Of a stretch of DNA of 11,419 nucleotides, positions 1 through 7,103 are shown piece after piece. The translations under genes and the position numbers were made by a program. The stretch's first letter is position 1, and every line of letters starts with the position of its first letter. This DNA is from Tannerellaceae bacterium. Its GTDB lineage: Bacteria > Bacteroidota > Bacteroidia > Bacteroidales > Tannerellaceae. Location of the stretch: the NCBI GenBank assembly GCA_020860805.1, contig JAJBTP010000627.1:1-11419 (forward strand), in the 5' to 3' direction. The notes under the pieces were generated by a model. The model had not been told where the DNA came from. It saw nothing but the letters and a program-made list of their open reading frames with translations, and ran no database searches.

Positions 1-37
1 CTCTATTTATAGTTAGGGAGAGAGTCTTCATAAACGG

Positions 38-766
38 GTGTACCGTGTTGAACAGACAGAAGCACCTCTGAATGAAGTATTGGCTGCCGGAATGATTATG
101 AAAACCGGTTGGAAAGGTGAATCTAATTTTGTGGATCCGATGTGTGGATCGGGTACGTTACTGATTGAGGCAGCAATGATTGCTTTAAATATCGCTCCGG
201 GTATCCACCGGAAAGAGTTTGCTTTTGAAAAGTGGGTGGATTTTGACCAGGAACTTTTTGACCGGATTTATAATGATGAAACTCAGGAACGGGTTTTTGA
301 ATTCAAATGCTATGGTTCGGATATTTCTGCTGCTGCTATTGAGATAGCCCGGAAAAATATACGGAGTGCCGGTCTTGCTAAACATATCAATTTGCAGGTG
401 TTGCCTTTCCAGCAATATACTGATGCTCCACAGCCTGGTATTTTGGTTACTAATCCTCCTTATGGTGAGCGTATCTCATCCCGTGATTTAATGGGGTTAT
501 ATAGCATGTTGGGCGAACGGTTAAAGCATGTTTTTACCGGATATCGGGCCTGGATATTGAGCTATAAAGATGAATGTTTCGATAAAATCGGGTTACGTCC
601 GGGTGAAAAGCTAAAACTGATGAATGGTTCACTGGAATGTGAATACCGCTGTTATGAATTATTTGAAGGAAAAAATAAAGAGTATAAAAAATACAGGCGG
701 ATAGAGGTGAAGCGAGGAAAAAAGAATATTCTTCTGACAGACCCCGCAGGTCACAGGGAAATATAG
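38..766 (+). CDS. rlmL: RlmL-type 23S rRNA guanine-N2 methyltransferase, catalytic-domain fragment (gene likely broken)
   Basis: This is the Rossmann-fold SAM-dependent methyltransferase domain of the THUMP/RlmL family, which makes N2-methylguanosine in 23S rRNA in the cytoplasm. Counting from the GTG at 38, the SAM motif DPMCGSG is at residues 33-39 and the target-base motif NPPYGER at 139-145. Both are intact. Position 38 is only the first possible start after a stop. Homology continues upstream as GESLHKR (17-37) to a TAG at 14-16 in the same frame, and the N-terminal THUMP region lies outside the window. The normally conserved KRGYR reads KRVYR. The reading frame ends at 764-766, but the family's basic tail continues in another frame to 975. 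I read this as a decaying gene, although draft-sequence errors are not excluded. The family call is secure; a functional product is doubtful. Confidence 0.8.
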   Translation: MYRVEQTEAPLNEVLAAGMIMKTGWKGESNFVDPMCGSGTLLIEAAMIALNIAPGIHRKEFAFEKWVDFDQELFDRIYNDETQERVFEFKCYGSDISAAAIEIARKNIRSAGLAKHINLQVLPFQQYTDAPQPGILVTNPPYGERISSRDLMGLYSMLGERLKHVFTGYRAWILSYKDECFDKIGLRPGEKLKLMNGSLECEYRCYELFEGKNKEYKKYRRIEVKRGKKNILLTDPAGHREI

Positions 767-975
767 ATTTTAAAACGGCGCGCCTGGATCGTCCTGAACG
801 CCGTTTTGCTGCTGCCAGGGCGCTGGAAGACGATGAAAGTCTTTTGCTACCCTTCGCCTAAAAAATATTTAAAGAAAAAAGAACCGGAAAGCCTCGTTTT
901 AAAGATGATAAAGGTGATTTTCGTTCTGATAAGGGAAAGAAACCATTTAAAAAGAAAGGAAGAAATGACTACTAA
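697..975 (+). pseudogene. Out-of-frame C-terminal tail of the rlmL-like gene
   Basis: In the frame one base back from the methyltransferase frame, codons from 697 read a charged, basic, low-complexity tail (ADRGEARKKEYSSDRPRR, and later KPRFKDDKGDFRSDKGKK ending in GRNDY). This matches the Lys/Arg/Asp-rich extensions that Bacteroidales RlmL homologues carry. One stop codon, TAA at 859-861, interrupts it; the same frame resumes at 862 and ends at TAA 973-975. The join to the catalytic domain needs one base added around 686-699, next to a run of six A (686-691). The final 11 nt overlap the ptpA start, which resembles the other short overlaps in this window and supports the tail being real former coding sequence. 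I infer at least two lesions here: a frameshift and a nonsense codon. Confidence 0.65.
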
Positions 976-3151
976 GTGGTATAAACTTGTTTTATTCTTA
1001 TTAGTGGTTTTTGGAATCCCTGAGGGCATGATAGCACAGGAAAAGAAACTTACATTGCAGGACCTTATACCGGGTGGTAAAACGTATAATCGTTTTGTGC
1101 CACGTACTCTGCGTCAGTTGCAGTGGTGTGGTGACCGGTATCTGTATGTAAAAGGTGACTCTGTTATGACAGGAATTCCCGGTAAAAAGGGGGAAACTGC
1201 CTGTACGTTGACACAGTTGAATAACATTTTATCAGCAGCCGGAAAAGATACTTTAGCGGCTCTCCCTGTTTTTTCTGTTCCTTTTCAAGGGCAATCCCAG
1301 CTTGCTTTTACTCATAAACAACACCGGTATCATTATAATCTCTCTACCCGGCAGATTACCGCTGATTATGTGTTGGATAATAAATGGAGTAACTATGAGT
1401 TTTCTTCCGGAAATGGTTATCTGGCTTTTACGGACGGAAATAATGTGTGTATTCTGGCTCCGGACAATCAATTGACATATGTTACACAGGAAACAGAAGC
1501 CGGAATCGTTTGTGAACAAGCGGTACATCAACGTGAATTTGGTATTACAAAAGGGTTGTTCTGGTCGCCGTCAGGAGATGCTTTAGCATTTTACCGGATG
1601 GATGAACGTATGGTAACCGATTATCCTTTAGTAGATATTTCAGCCCGTTGTGCAGTGGCAGAGCCTTTTAAATATCCGATGGCCGGTATGAAAAGCCATG
1701 AAGTAACAGTAGGTGTTTATCACCTTTTAACCGGAGAAACAACGTGGTTGAAAACCGGTTTGCCAAAAGAAAAGTATCTTACCAATATTGCCTGGAGTCC
1801 TGACGGGAAGGCTATCTATATAGCGGAATTAAACCGTGACCAAAATGAGATGCAGTTGGTTCGTTATGATGCTGTAACCGGAAATAAGGAGATTAATTTA
1901 TTTTCTGAATCCAGTGCTACGTATGTGGAACCTCAGTACCCGGTCTTGTTTGTTCCGGGTAAAGAGCATCAGTTTATCTGGCAAAGCCAGCGTGACGGTT
2001 ATAATCATTTATACCTATATAATACAGATGGGCAGTTATTGAAACAGCTTATTGCCGGTTCCTGGATCGTTGAGGAAGTATTAGGATTTGATAAAAAAGG
2101 AGAATATCTTTTCTTTCTTTCTACAGCTTCTGCCGGTGAGGAGAATCAGAAAAGTACAACTGCTATGGATACATATGCCTGGAAGGTGAATCTGAAATCC
2201 GGTAACTTATCCTGTATGACGCCTGAACCCGGTGTTCATCAGAGTGTGTTGAGTTTTTCCGATGATTACATGCTGGATACTTATTCTTCTCCGGACATTC
2301 CCCGGCGGATTGATGTCCGTTCTGCAAAAAGCGAAAAGAAATATAATCTTCTTACGGCAAAGGATCCTTTCCGTACTTATGAGATGCCACGGATAGAAGT
2401 AGGTACGTTGAAAGCTGCTGATGGAATCACGCCTTTAAATTACCGGATGGTAAAACCGGCTGTTCTGGAAGAGAACAAAAAATATCCGGTAATTATCTAT
2501 GTATATGGTGGACCACATGCACAGTTAATCAATGGGGGCTGGCAATATGGTACCCGTGGGTGGGATATTTATATGGCTCAAAAAGGGTATATTGTATTCA
2601 CTGTGGATGGACGGGGTTCTGCTAATCGTGGACATGCTTTTGAAAGTGTTATTTTCCGTAATCTGGGTGAAAATGAGATGGCCGACCAGATGAAAGGGGT
2701 GGAATATCTTTTGTCTTTACCTTATGTGGATGCTGACCGGATTGGTGTTCATGGGTGGAGTTATGGTAGATTTATGACAACTAACCTGATGCTTACTTAT
2801 CCGGACGTTTTTAAAGTGGGAGTTGCCGGAGGGCCGGTGATTGATTGGAACTGGTATGAGATTATGTATGGCGAACGTTATATGAATCATCCGAAGGACA
2901 ATCCGGAAGGATATAAAAAATCCAATCTGAAATTAAGGGCCGGTCAGTTAAAAGGGCGTTTATTGCTGATACACGGAGATATGGATCCGGTAGTGGTATG
3001 GCAACATAGTCTTGGTTTTCTGAAAGCTTGTGTGGATGCCGGGACATTTCCTGATTATTTCGTCTATCCGGGACATAAACACAATGTAACAGGAAAGGAT
3101 CGTCCTCATTTGCATGAGAAGATAACCCGTTATTTTGAAGATTATTTATAA
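965..3151 (+). CDS. ptpA: Secreted S9 prolyl tripeptidyl peptidase (PtpA / DPP-IV family)
   Basis: A 728-residue serine exopeptidase, close in length to Porphyromonas gingivalis PtpA (about 732). That enzyme removes X-X-Pro tripeptides from peptide N-termini in the periplasm. The start at 965 gives a signal peptide (MTTKWYKLVLFLLVVFGIPE, with likely cleavage near GMIA/QEKK). An earlier in-frame TTG at 806 would read through the rlmL tail. A beta-propeller-like region of about residues 40-480 precedes an alpha/beta hydrolase domain. The triad is Ser599 (GWSYG), Asp674 (GDMDP) and His706 (GHKHN), matching the known PtpA spacing. Glu191 (HQREFG) and Glu632 (WYEIMYGE) correspond to the glutamates that bind the substrate N-terminus in PtpA. 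Oddity: the residue after GWSYG is Arg602 where Gly is near-universal. Together with di- and tripeptidases this would feed peptide catabolism. Automatic pipelines may call it DPP-IV. Confidence 0.9.
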   Translation: MTTKWYKLVLFLLVVFGIPEGMIAQEKKLTLQDLIPGGKTYNRFVPRTLRQLQWCGDRYLYVKGDSVMTGIPGKKGETACTLTQLNNILSAAGKDTLAALPVFSVPFQGQSQLAFTHKQHRYHYNLSTRQITADYVLDNKWSNYEFSSGNGYLAFTDGNNVCILAPDNQLTYVTQETEAGIVCEQAVHQREFGITKGLFWSPSGDALAFYRMDERMVTDYPLVDISARCAVAEPFKYPMAGMKSHEVTVGVYHLLTGETTWLKTGLPKEKYLTNIAWSPDGKAIYIAELNRDQNEMQLVRYDAVTGNKEINLFSESSATYVEPQYPVLFVPGKEHQFIWQSQRDGYNHLYLYNTDGQLLKQLIAGSWIVEEVLGFDKKGEYLFFLSTASAGEENQKSTTAMDTYAWKVNLKSGNLSCMTPEPGVHQSVLSFSDDYMLDTYSSPDIPRRIDVRSAKSEKKYNLLTAKDPFRTYEMPRIEVGTLKAADGITPLNYRMVKPAVLEENKKYPVIIYVYGGPHAQLINGGWQYGTRGWDIYMAQKGYIVFTVDGRGSANRGHAFESVIFRNLGENEMADQMKGVEYLLSLPYVDADRIGVHGWSYGRFMTTNLMLTYPDVFKVGVAGGPVIDWNWYEIMYGERYMNHPKDNPEGYKKSNLKLRAGQLKGRLLLIHGDMDPVVVWQHSLGFLKACVDAGTFPDYFVYPGHKHNVTGKDRPHLHEKITRYFEDYL

Positions 3152-3178
3152 GCTGAAAAATATTTAAAACTTAATTAT

Positions 3179-4450
3179 ATGAATATCTTATTATTAGGTT
3201 CGGGTGGACGTGAACACGCGTTGGCCTGGAAGATAGCCCAAAGTCCTAAAGTCGAAACTTTATTTATTGCTCCCGGAAATGCGGGGACAGCACAGACAGG
3301 AATAAATGTTGCGATTAATGCGACAGATTTTCCTGCTATAAAAGATTTTGTCCTAGCAAATCAGGTTGGTATGGTTGTAGTTGGCCCGGAAGATCCTTTG
3401 GTAAAAGGTGTGTATGATTATTTTAAAAATGATGAAGCACTTAAAAATATTCCCGTGATAGGCCCGAGCCGTGAAGGTGCTCAACTGGAAGGTAGTAAGG
3501 ACTTTGCTAAAGCCTTTATGATGCGTCATCAGATACCTACAGCGGGTTATAAGAGTATTTCTGCCTCTAATCTGGAAGAAGGCATACAATTCCTGGAGTC
3601 TCTGAAGGCACCTTATGTCCTGAAAGCAGATGGTTTAGCTGCAGGTAAAGGAGTGTTGATCCTGGATTCTCTGGAAGAAGCTAAAAAGGAACTTTCCAAT
3701 ATGCTTGGAGGAATGTTTGGGGATGCCAGTAAAACGGTTGTGATTGAAGAATTCCTGGATGGAATCGAATGTTCTGTTTTTGTATTGAGTGACGGAATTA
3801 ACTATAAGATTCTTCCGGTAGCCAAGGACTACAAACGTATCGGAGAAGGTAATACCGGTTTAAATACGGGAGGTATGGGGGCCGTTTCTCCTGTTCCTTT
3901 TGCTGACGATGTATTTATGCAAAAAGTAGAAGAACGGATTATTCGTCCTACTGTGAATGGTCTGAAAGAAGAAGGGATTGAGTATAAGGGTTTTATCTTT
4001 TTAGGCTTGATTGAGGTTAATAATGAACCGATGGTTATTGAATATAATTGCCGGATGGGTGATCCCGAAACGGAAGCAGTTATGTTACGTATACAAAGTG
4101 ATTTGGTGGATTTACTGGAAGGTGTAGCTGAAGGTAATTTGGCACAACGTACACTTACTATTGATCCCCGTGCTGCTGTTACAGTTATGTTAGTTAGCGG
4201 AGGATATCCGGAAGCTTATGAAAAGAATAAAGTAATTACTGGCATTGAAAGCGTTTCGCCGGAAAGTATTATTTTTCATGCCGGTACCAAAGAAGAAAAT
4301 GGGCAGCTACTGACGAATGGAGGCCGTGTTATTGCTGTTAGTTCCTACGGTGCGACAAAAGAAGAAGCATTAGCAACATCTTTTGAAGGTGCTAAAGCTA
4401 TTAGTTTTGATAAAAAATATTTCCGGAGTGATATCGGATTTGATATTTAA
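3179..4450 (+). CDS. purD: Phosphoribosylamine-glycine ligase (GARS)
   Basis: Catalyses the second step of de novo purine synthesis: ATP plus glycine plus 5-phosphoribosylamine gives glycinamide ribonucleotide, in the cytosol. The 423-residue length is normal for monofunctional bacterial PurD. The N-terminal domain opens with MNILLLGSGGREHAL. The ATP-grasp domain spans roughly residues 100-300, with KADGLAAGKGV, NTGGMGA (229-235) and the metal-binding EYNCRMGDPE segment (Glu288, Asn290). A C-terminal domain follows (RAAVTVMLVSGGYP, FHAGT, GGRVIAV). No key residue appears to be missing. It lies 27 nt after ptpA with no obvious promoter or terminator between, so it may be read from an upstream promoter. 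The next gene starts 3 nt after its stop. No purine riboswitch is visible in the short leader. Confidence 0.97.
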   Translation: MNILLLGSGGREHALAWKIAQSPKVETLFIAPGNAGTAQTGINVAINATDFPAIKDFVLANQVGMVVVGPEDPLVKGVYDYFKNDEALKNIPVIGPSREGAQLEGSKDFAKAFMMRHQIPTAGYKSISASNLEEGIQFLESLKAPYVLKADGLAAGKGVLILDSLEEAKKELSNMLGGMFGDASKTVVIEEFLDGIECSVFVLSDGINYKILPVAKDYKRIGEGNTGLNTGGMGAVSPVPFADDVFMQKVEERIIRPTVNGLKEEGIEYKGFIFLGLIEVNNEPMVIEYNCRMGDPETEAVMLRIQSDLVDLLEGVAEGNLAQRTLTIDPRAAVTVMLVSGGYPEAYEKNKVITGIESVSPESIIFHAGTKEENGQLLTNGGRVIAVSSYGATKEEALATSFEGAKAISFDKKYFRSDIGFDI

Positions 4451-4453
4451 AGG

Positions 4454-5482
4454 ATGAAAGGGAAAAGAGGAGAGTACCGGAAGCCTATGCGTTTGTCTGT
4501 TCCTGGTGTATATGGTTATACACTTGGACTCTCTTTTCTTTGCTGGGTTGTAGGATACATTTTTTCTGTGGGCTATCCTGTTTCTTCCGGAATAAATCCG
4601 ACACCTTTGTGGCAGAGTCTTTGTCAGATTCTTCCCGGAAAAGAAATTACCTATCTAACCGGATTGTTGTTGATGACTGGTGGTGCACTATTAATACAGC
4701 GTACTAATTATATGTTGATGTTGATAAGGGAAAAGACTTTTCTCCCTTTTGTAGTGTATATTTTATTAGTTAGTACTAATCCTGATTTCTTTCCGCTTAA
4801 ATCAACTTCCGTAGGAATCTTTTGTTTGATATTGAGTCTTTATGGATTATTCCGGAGCTATCACAATCCGCTTTCTCAGGGAAGTATTTATAAAATAGCC
4901 CTTTTAATCGGGACAGGTAGTTTATTATGGATACATTTACTTTGGTTCATGCCTTTAATATGGTATGGAATGTATAGTTTTAAATCTCTTAATTTTCGTA
5001 CTTTCCTGGCCTCTTTATTGGGGTTGCTAACTATCTACTGGTTTCTTTTCGCATGGTGTCTCTGGATACAGGATTTTTCTTTTATAACTGTCCCTTTTAC
5101 AACTTTAGCTAACTTCAGGTTGTTGCTGATTACAGGAGAAGAGGTATATGAGTGGTTAGGACTTTTACTGGTTGCCATGTTAACTGTCATTGCATCTGTA
5201 CAAATACTTACCCACGAGTACGAAGAGGGATTAAGAACCCGGCAATATCTGTGGTTTTTGATTGTTTTTACTATAGTCTCTTTCCTGTTGTTTTTTGTAT
5301 ATGAACAGATATCTGAGGAGTTTCTTTTAATAGCTTGCCTTCCGTCTTCTATTTTATTAAGTCACTTTTTTGCTGTAAGACGGAAACGGATAGTGTTTTG
5401 GACTTATCACGTGTTTGTAATAGTTTTAAGTATACTTTTCCTGATGCGTTTATGGAATATCTTATTCAGTACGGCTATATAG
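4454..5482 (+). CDS. Polytopic inner-membrane protein of unknown function
   Basis: I do not recognise a characterised function. The 342-residue protein is very hydrophobic, with about ten likely membrane segments (approximate residues 20-40, 66-82, 95-112, 118-133, 145-172, 182-205, 233-252, 267-284, 287-308 and 313-335) and few conserved polar motifs. Positively charged stretches lie at the N-terminus and near 309-312 (RRKR). In size and layout it resembles uncharacterised Bacteroidetes membrane proteins such as the DUF6427 group, but I cannot confirm membership. The start at 4454, 3 nt after the purD stop, is the natural choice; Met12 at 4487 would also leave all membrane segments intact. 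Its 3' end overlaps the DedA-like gene by 31 nt. The neighbours DedA, GSCFA and MurF-Alr hint at an envelope role, which is inference only. Confidence 0.7.
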   Translation: MKGKRGEYRKPMRLSVPGVYGYTLGLSFLCWVVGYIFSVGYPVSSGINPTPLWQSLCQILPGKEITYLTGLLLMTGGALLIQRTNYMLMLIREKTFLPFVVYILLVSTNPDFFPLKSTSVGIFCLILSLYGLFRSYHNPLSQGSIYKIALLIGTGSLLWIHLLWFMPLIWYGMYSFKSLNFRTFLASLLGLLTIYWFLFAWCLWIQDFSFITVPFTTLANFRLLLITGEEVYEWLGLLLVAMLTVIASVQILTHEYEEGLRTRQYLWFLIVFTIVSFLLFFVYEQISEEFLLIACLPSSILLSHFFAVRRKRIVFWTYHVFVIVLSILFLMRLWNILFSTAI

Positions 5483-6114
5483 GTATTTTTATAATCTCTT
5501 TCCTGGTAACAACATTGTTACCATTCGGACGGAAATTAATTTTATCAGGTTTGCTACTGATAGGAAGTTCTTCCTGTTGGCCTTTTATGATGTTGGGAAG
5601 TGTGGGTACATTTCTGGCAGATAAAACCGAAACGTTTAAAGAATCGCTTGTTCAATATGGTTATGTAGGTGTTTTTATTGCTTCCTTTCTGGCTGCAACT
5701 GTATTACCGTTTAGTAGTGAGATAGTTTTGACCGGAGTTTTATTGGCCGGGGGATCTTATTGGCCCTGTATGATTGCTGCTACTATTGGTAATTTTTTAG
5801 GTGGGATGAGTTGTTACTGGTTAGGAATGATTGGTAAGATAGAGTGGATAGAAAAATATCTGAAAATGGACAGAGCTAAAATAGACCGGGTGGAGAATTG
5901 GATAAAAGATAAAGGCTCGTGGACGGCGTTTTTCGTCTTTTTACCGGGAATAGGTGATTTTATTGCAGTAGCTTTAGGTTTTCTTCGCGCAAATATATGG
6001 ATTGTTGCCATTTCAATGTTTGCGGGTAAAGCTATCCGGTACTGGGTGTGGATGGAATTTGTCTATAAGGTTCAGGAATTTTTAGAATACAAAATAATGT
6101 CAGTATGGATTTGA
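5452..6114 (+). CDS. Small DedA/VTT-family membrane protein (YqaA-like) with duplicated N-terminal hairpin
   Basis: A 220-residue membrane protein of the DedA (SNARE-associated/VTT) superfamily. Some members recycle undecaprenyl phosphate or flip lipids; YqaA-type members are not well characterised. The complete domain runs from about residue 64 (ESLVQYGYVGVF, LPFSSEIVLTG, GNFLGGMSCYWLG) to the C-terminus (FLPGIGDFIAVALGFLRAN, FAGKAIRYWVWM). It is preceded by an extra, divergent copy of its own first 55 or so residues (EYLIQYGYIGIF, LPFGRKLILSG), in which the conserved acidic SSE is replaced by GRK. I chose the ATG at 5452 because it falls exactly at the beginning of the first repeat. The upstream in-frame ATG at 5335 would add 39 polar residues encoded within the preceding gene. 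It overlaps the preceding gene by 31 nt and the GSCFA gene by 10 nt. Confidence 0.85.
   Translation: MEYLIQYGYIGIFIISFLVTTLLPFGRKLILSGLLLIGSSSCWPFMMLGSVGTFLADKTETFKESLVQYGYVGVFIASFLAATVLPFSSEIVLTGVLLAGGSYWPCMIAATIGNFLGGMSCYWLGMIGKIEWIEKYLKMDRAKIDRVENWIKDKGSWTAFFVFLPGIGDFIAVALGFLRANIWIVAISMFAGKAIRYWVWMEFVYKVQEFLEYKIMSVWI
5455..5802 (+). repeat. Intragenic tandem duplication in the DedA-like gene
   Basis: Codons 2-56 (5455-5619) and 64-117 (5641-5802) encode similar segments. About 28 of 54 aligned residues are identical with one single-residue gap. Shared anchors are QYGY.G.F, SFL..T.LPF, L.G.LL.G, WP.M and G.FL. An eight-residue linker (57-63 region, KTETFK) joins them. At DNA level the copies differ at most silent sites, so the duplication is old. 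The second copy is the one that continues into the full domain and keeps the SSE motif. Confidence 0.8.
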
Positions 6115-7103
6115 GGACTGTTGTTTCGATTACTAATCCGGCTTTTTATATTTCTCATAAAGAAAAAATAATGTTGCTGGGTTCCTGCTTTGCTGAAAAT
6201 ATAGGTAAAAAGCTTATTGAAACTAAGTTTCAGGTGGATCAGAATCCTTTTGGTATACTTTATAATCCGGCTTCAGTGGCTCAATCCCTGGCTCGTTTAA
6301 TGAATCCTATTCCATTCGATGAAAAGGATATTTTTGAGCACTCAGAGCTTTATCATACCTTTTATCATCATAGCCGTTTCTCACAGGCTGATTTACATAC
6401 CTTGTTGAATGTTATTAATCAACAATTAGTATATTCCTCTTCTTTTCTTCAACAAACCAACCGGCTTTTAATTACGTTTGGAACGGCATGGGTATATCGT
6501 TTACAAAGTAGTGGTGAAATCGTCTCTAATTGTCATAAGTTACCAGATAAATATTTTATCCGTGATTTTCTTTCTGTTGAGAGTATAGTAGAACAGTGGA
6601 AAGATTTACTGGAAAAAGTGTGGATAAAAAATCCTTCTTTGCAGGTTTTGTTTACTGTAAGCCCTGTACGCCACTGGAAAGATGGGGCGCATGGTAATCA
6701 ATTGAGTAAAGCCACTCTTTTACTGGCTATAGAAGCACTTTGTAAAAGGTTTCCGGAGAAGGTTATTTATTTTCCATCCTATGAAATACAGTTGGACGAA
6801 CTTAGAGACTACCGTTTTTATGCAGATGATATGCTTCATCCATCCGGAATGGCAATCGAATATATATGGCAACGTTTTGCAGAAACTTATTTTACACCCG
6901 AAACTCATAGGTTGTTAAAAGAATGGGATGATATCCGGAAAGCTATCCAACATAAGCCTTTTCGTCCTGAAAGTGATACTTATCGTTCCTTCATCCTCCA
7001 AACTTTGTTAAAAGTAGAACAACTTGAGGAGAAATTTCCTTATTTTTATGTGACAAATGAGAAAGAACTTTTGTTGTCAAAATTAAAAAAGAATGGAATA
7101 TAA
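6105..7103 (+). CDS. GSCFA domain protein (SGNH-hydrolase-like)
   Basis: A 332-residue protein of the GSCFA family (PF08885), named for the motif seen here at residues 26-30 (LLGSCFAENIG). The fold is expected to be SGNH/GDSL-hydrolase-like, with Ser27 as nucleophile and Asp242/His245 (ADDMLHPSG) as the acid-base pair. Other family blocks are FGTAWVYRL, SPVRHWKDGAHGNQLSKA and RFYADDMLHPS. There is no signal peptide, so it is probably cytoplasmic. The substrate is unknown; an acyl or acetyl ester on a glycan or lipid would fit the superfamily. The start at 6105 overlaps the DedA stop by 10 nt, and the gene's own stop overlaps the MurF-Alr start by 11 nt, pointing to coupled translation. The length is normal for the family. 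Confidence 0.9.
   Translation: MDLRTVVSITNPAFYISHKEKIMLLGSCFAENIGKKLIETKFQVDQNPFGILYNPASVAQSLARLMNPIPFDEKDIFEHSELYHTFYHHSRFSQADLHTLLNVINQQLVYSSSFLQQTNRLLITFGTAWVYRLQSSGEIVSNCHKLPDKYFIRDFLSVESIVEQWKDLLEKVWIKNPSLQVLFTVSPVRHWKDGAHGNQLSKATLLLAIEALCKRFPEKVIYFPSYEIQLDELRDYRFYADDMLHPSGMAIEYIWQRFAETYFTPETHRLLKEWDDIRKAIQHKPFRPESDTYRSFILQTLLKVEQLEEKFPYFYVTNEKELLLSKLKKNGI

Noticed and set aside
686..691. Programmed frameshift at A6 linking the RlmL domain to its tail
   Set aside because: The run is short, T AAA AAA is a poor slip heptamer, and the tail has its own TAA at 859-861, so a functional full-length product would still not form.
806..964. N-terminal extension of the peptidase from an in-frame TTG at 806
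   Set aside because: The extension would precede a clear signal peptide that starts at ATG 965, and the same bases encode the rlmL tail in another frame.
1207..1221. TTGACACAGTTGA resembling the heptad repeat
   Set aside because: It lies within the peptidase coding sequence, is a single imperfect match without 7-nt periodicity, and is explained by the codons.
1253..1531. Minus-strand open frame inside the peptidase gene
   Set aside because: It is fully antisense to a strongly conserved coding region, has no family similarity and no start context; it is a shadow frame. Other minus-strand frames were dismissed for the same reason.
5335..5451. ATG at 5335 as the start of the DedA-like protein
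   Set aside because: It lies deep within the preceding membrane-protein gene and adds polar residues without family similarity; ATG 5452 coincides with the start of the first hairpin repeat.
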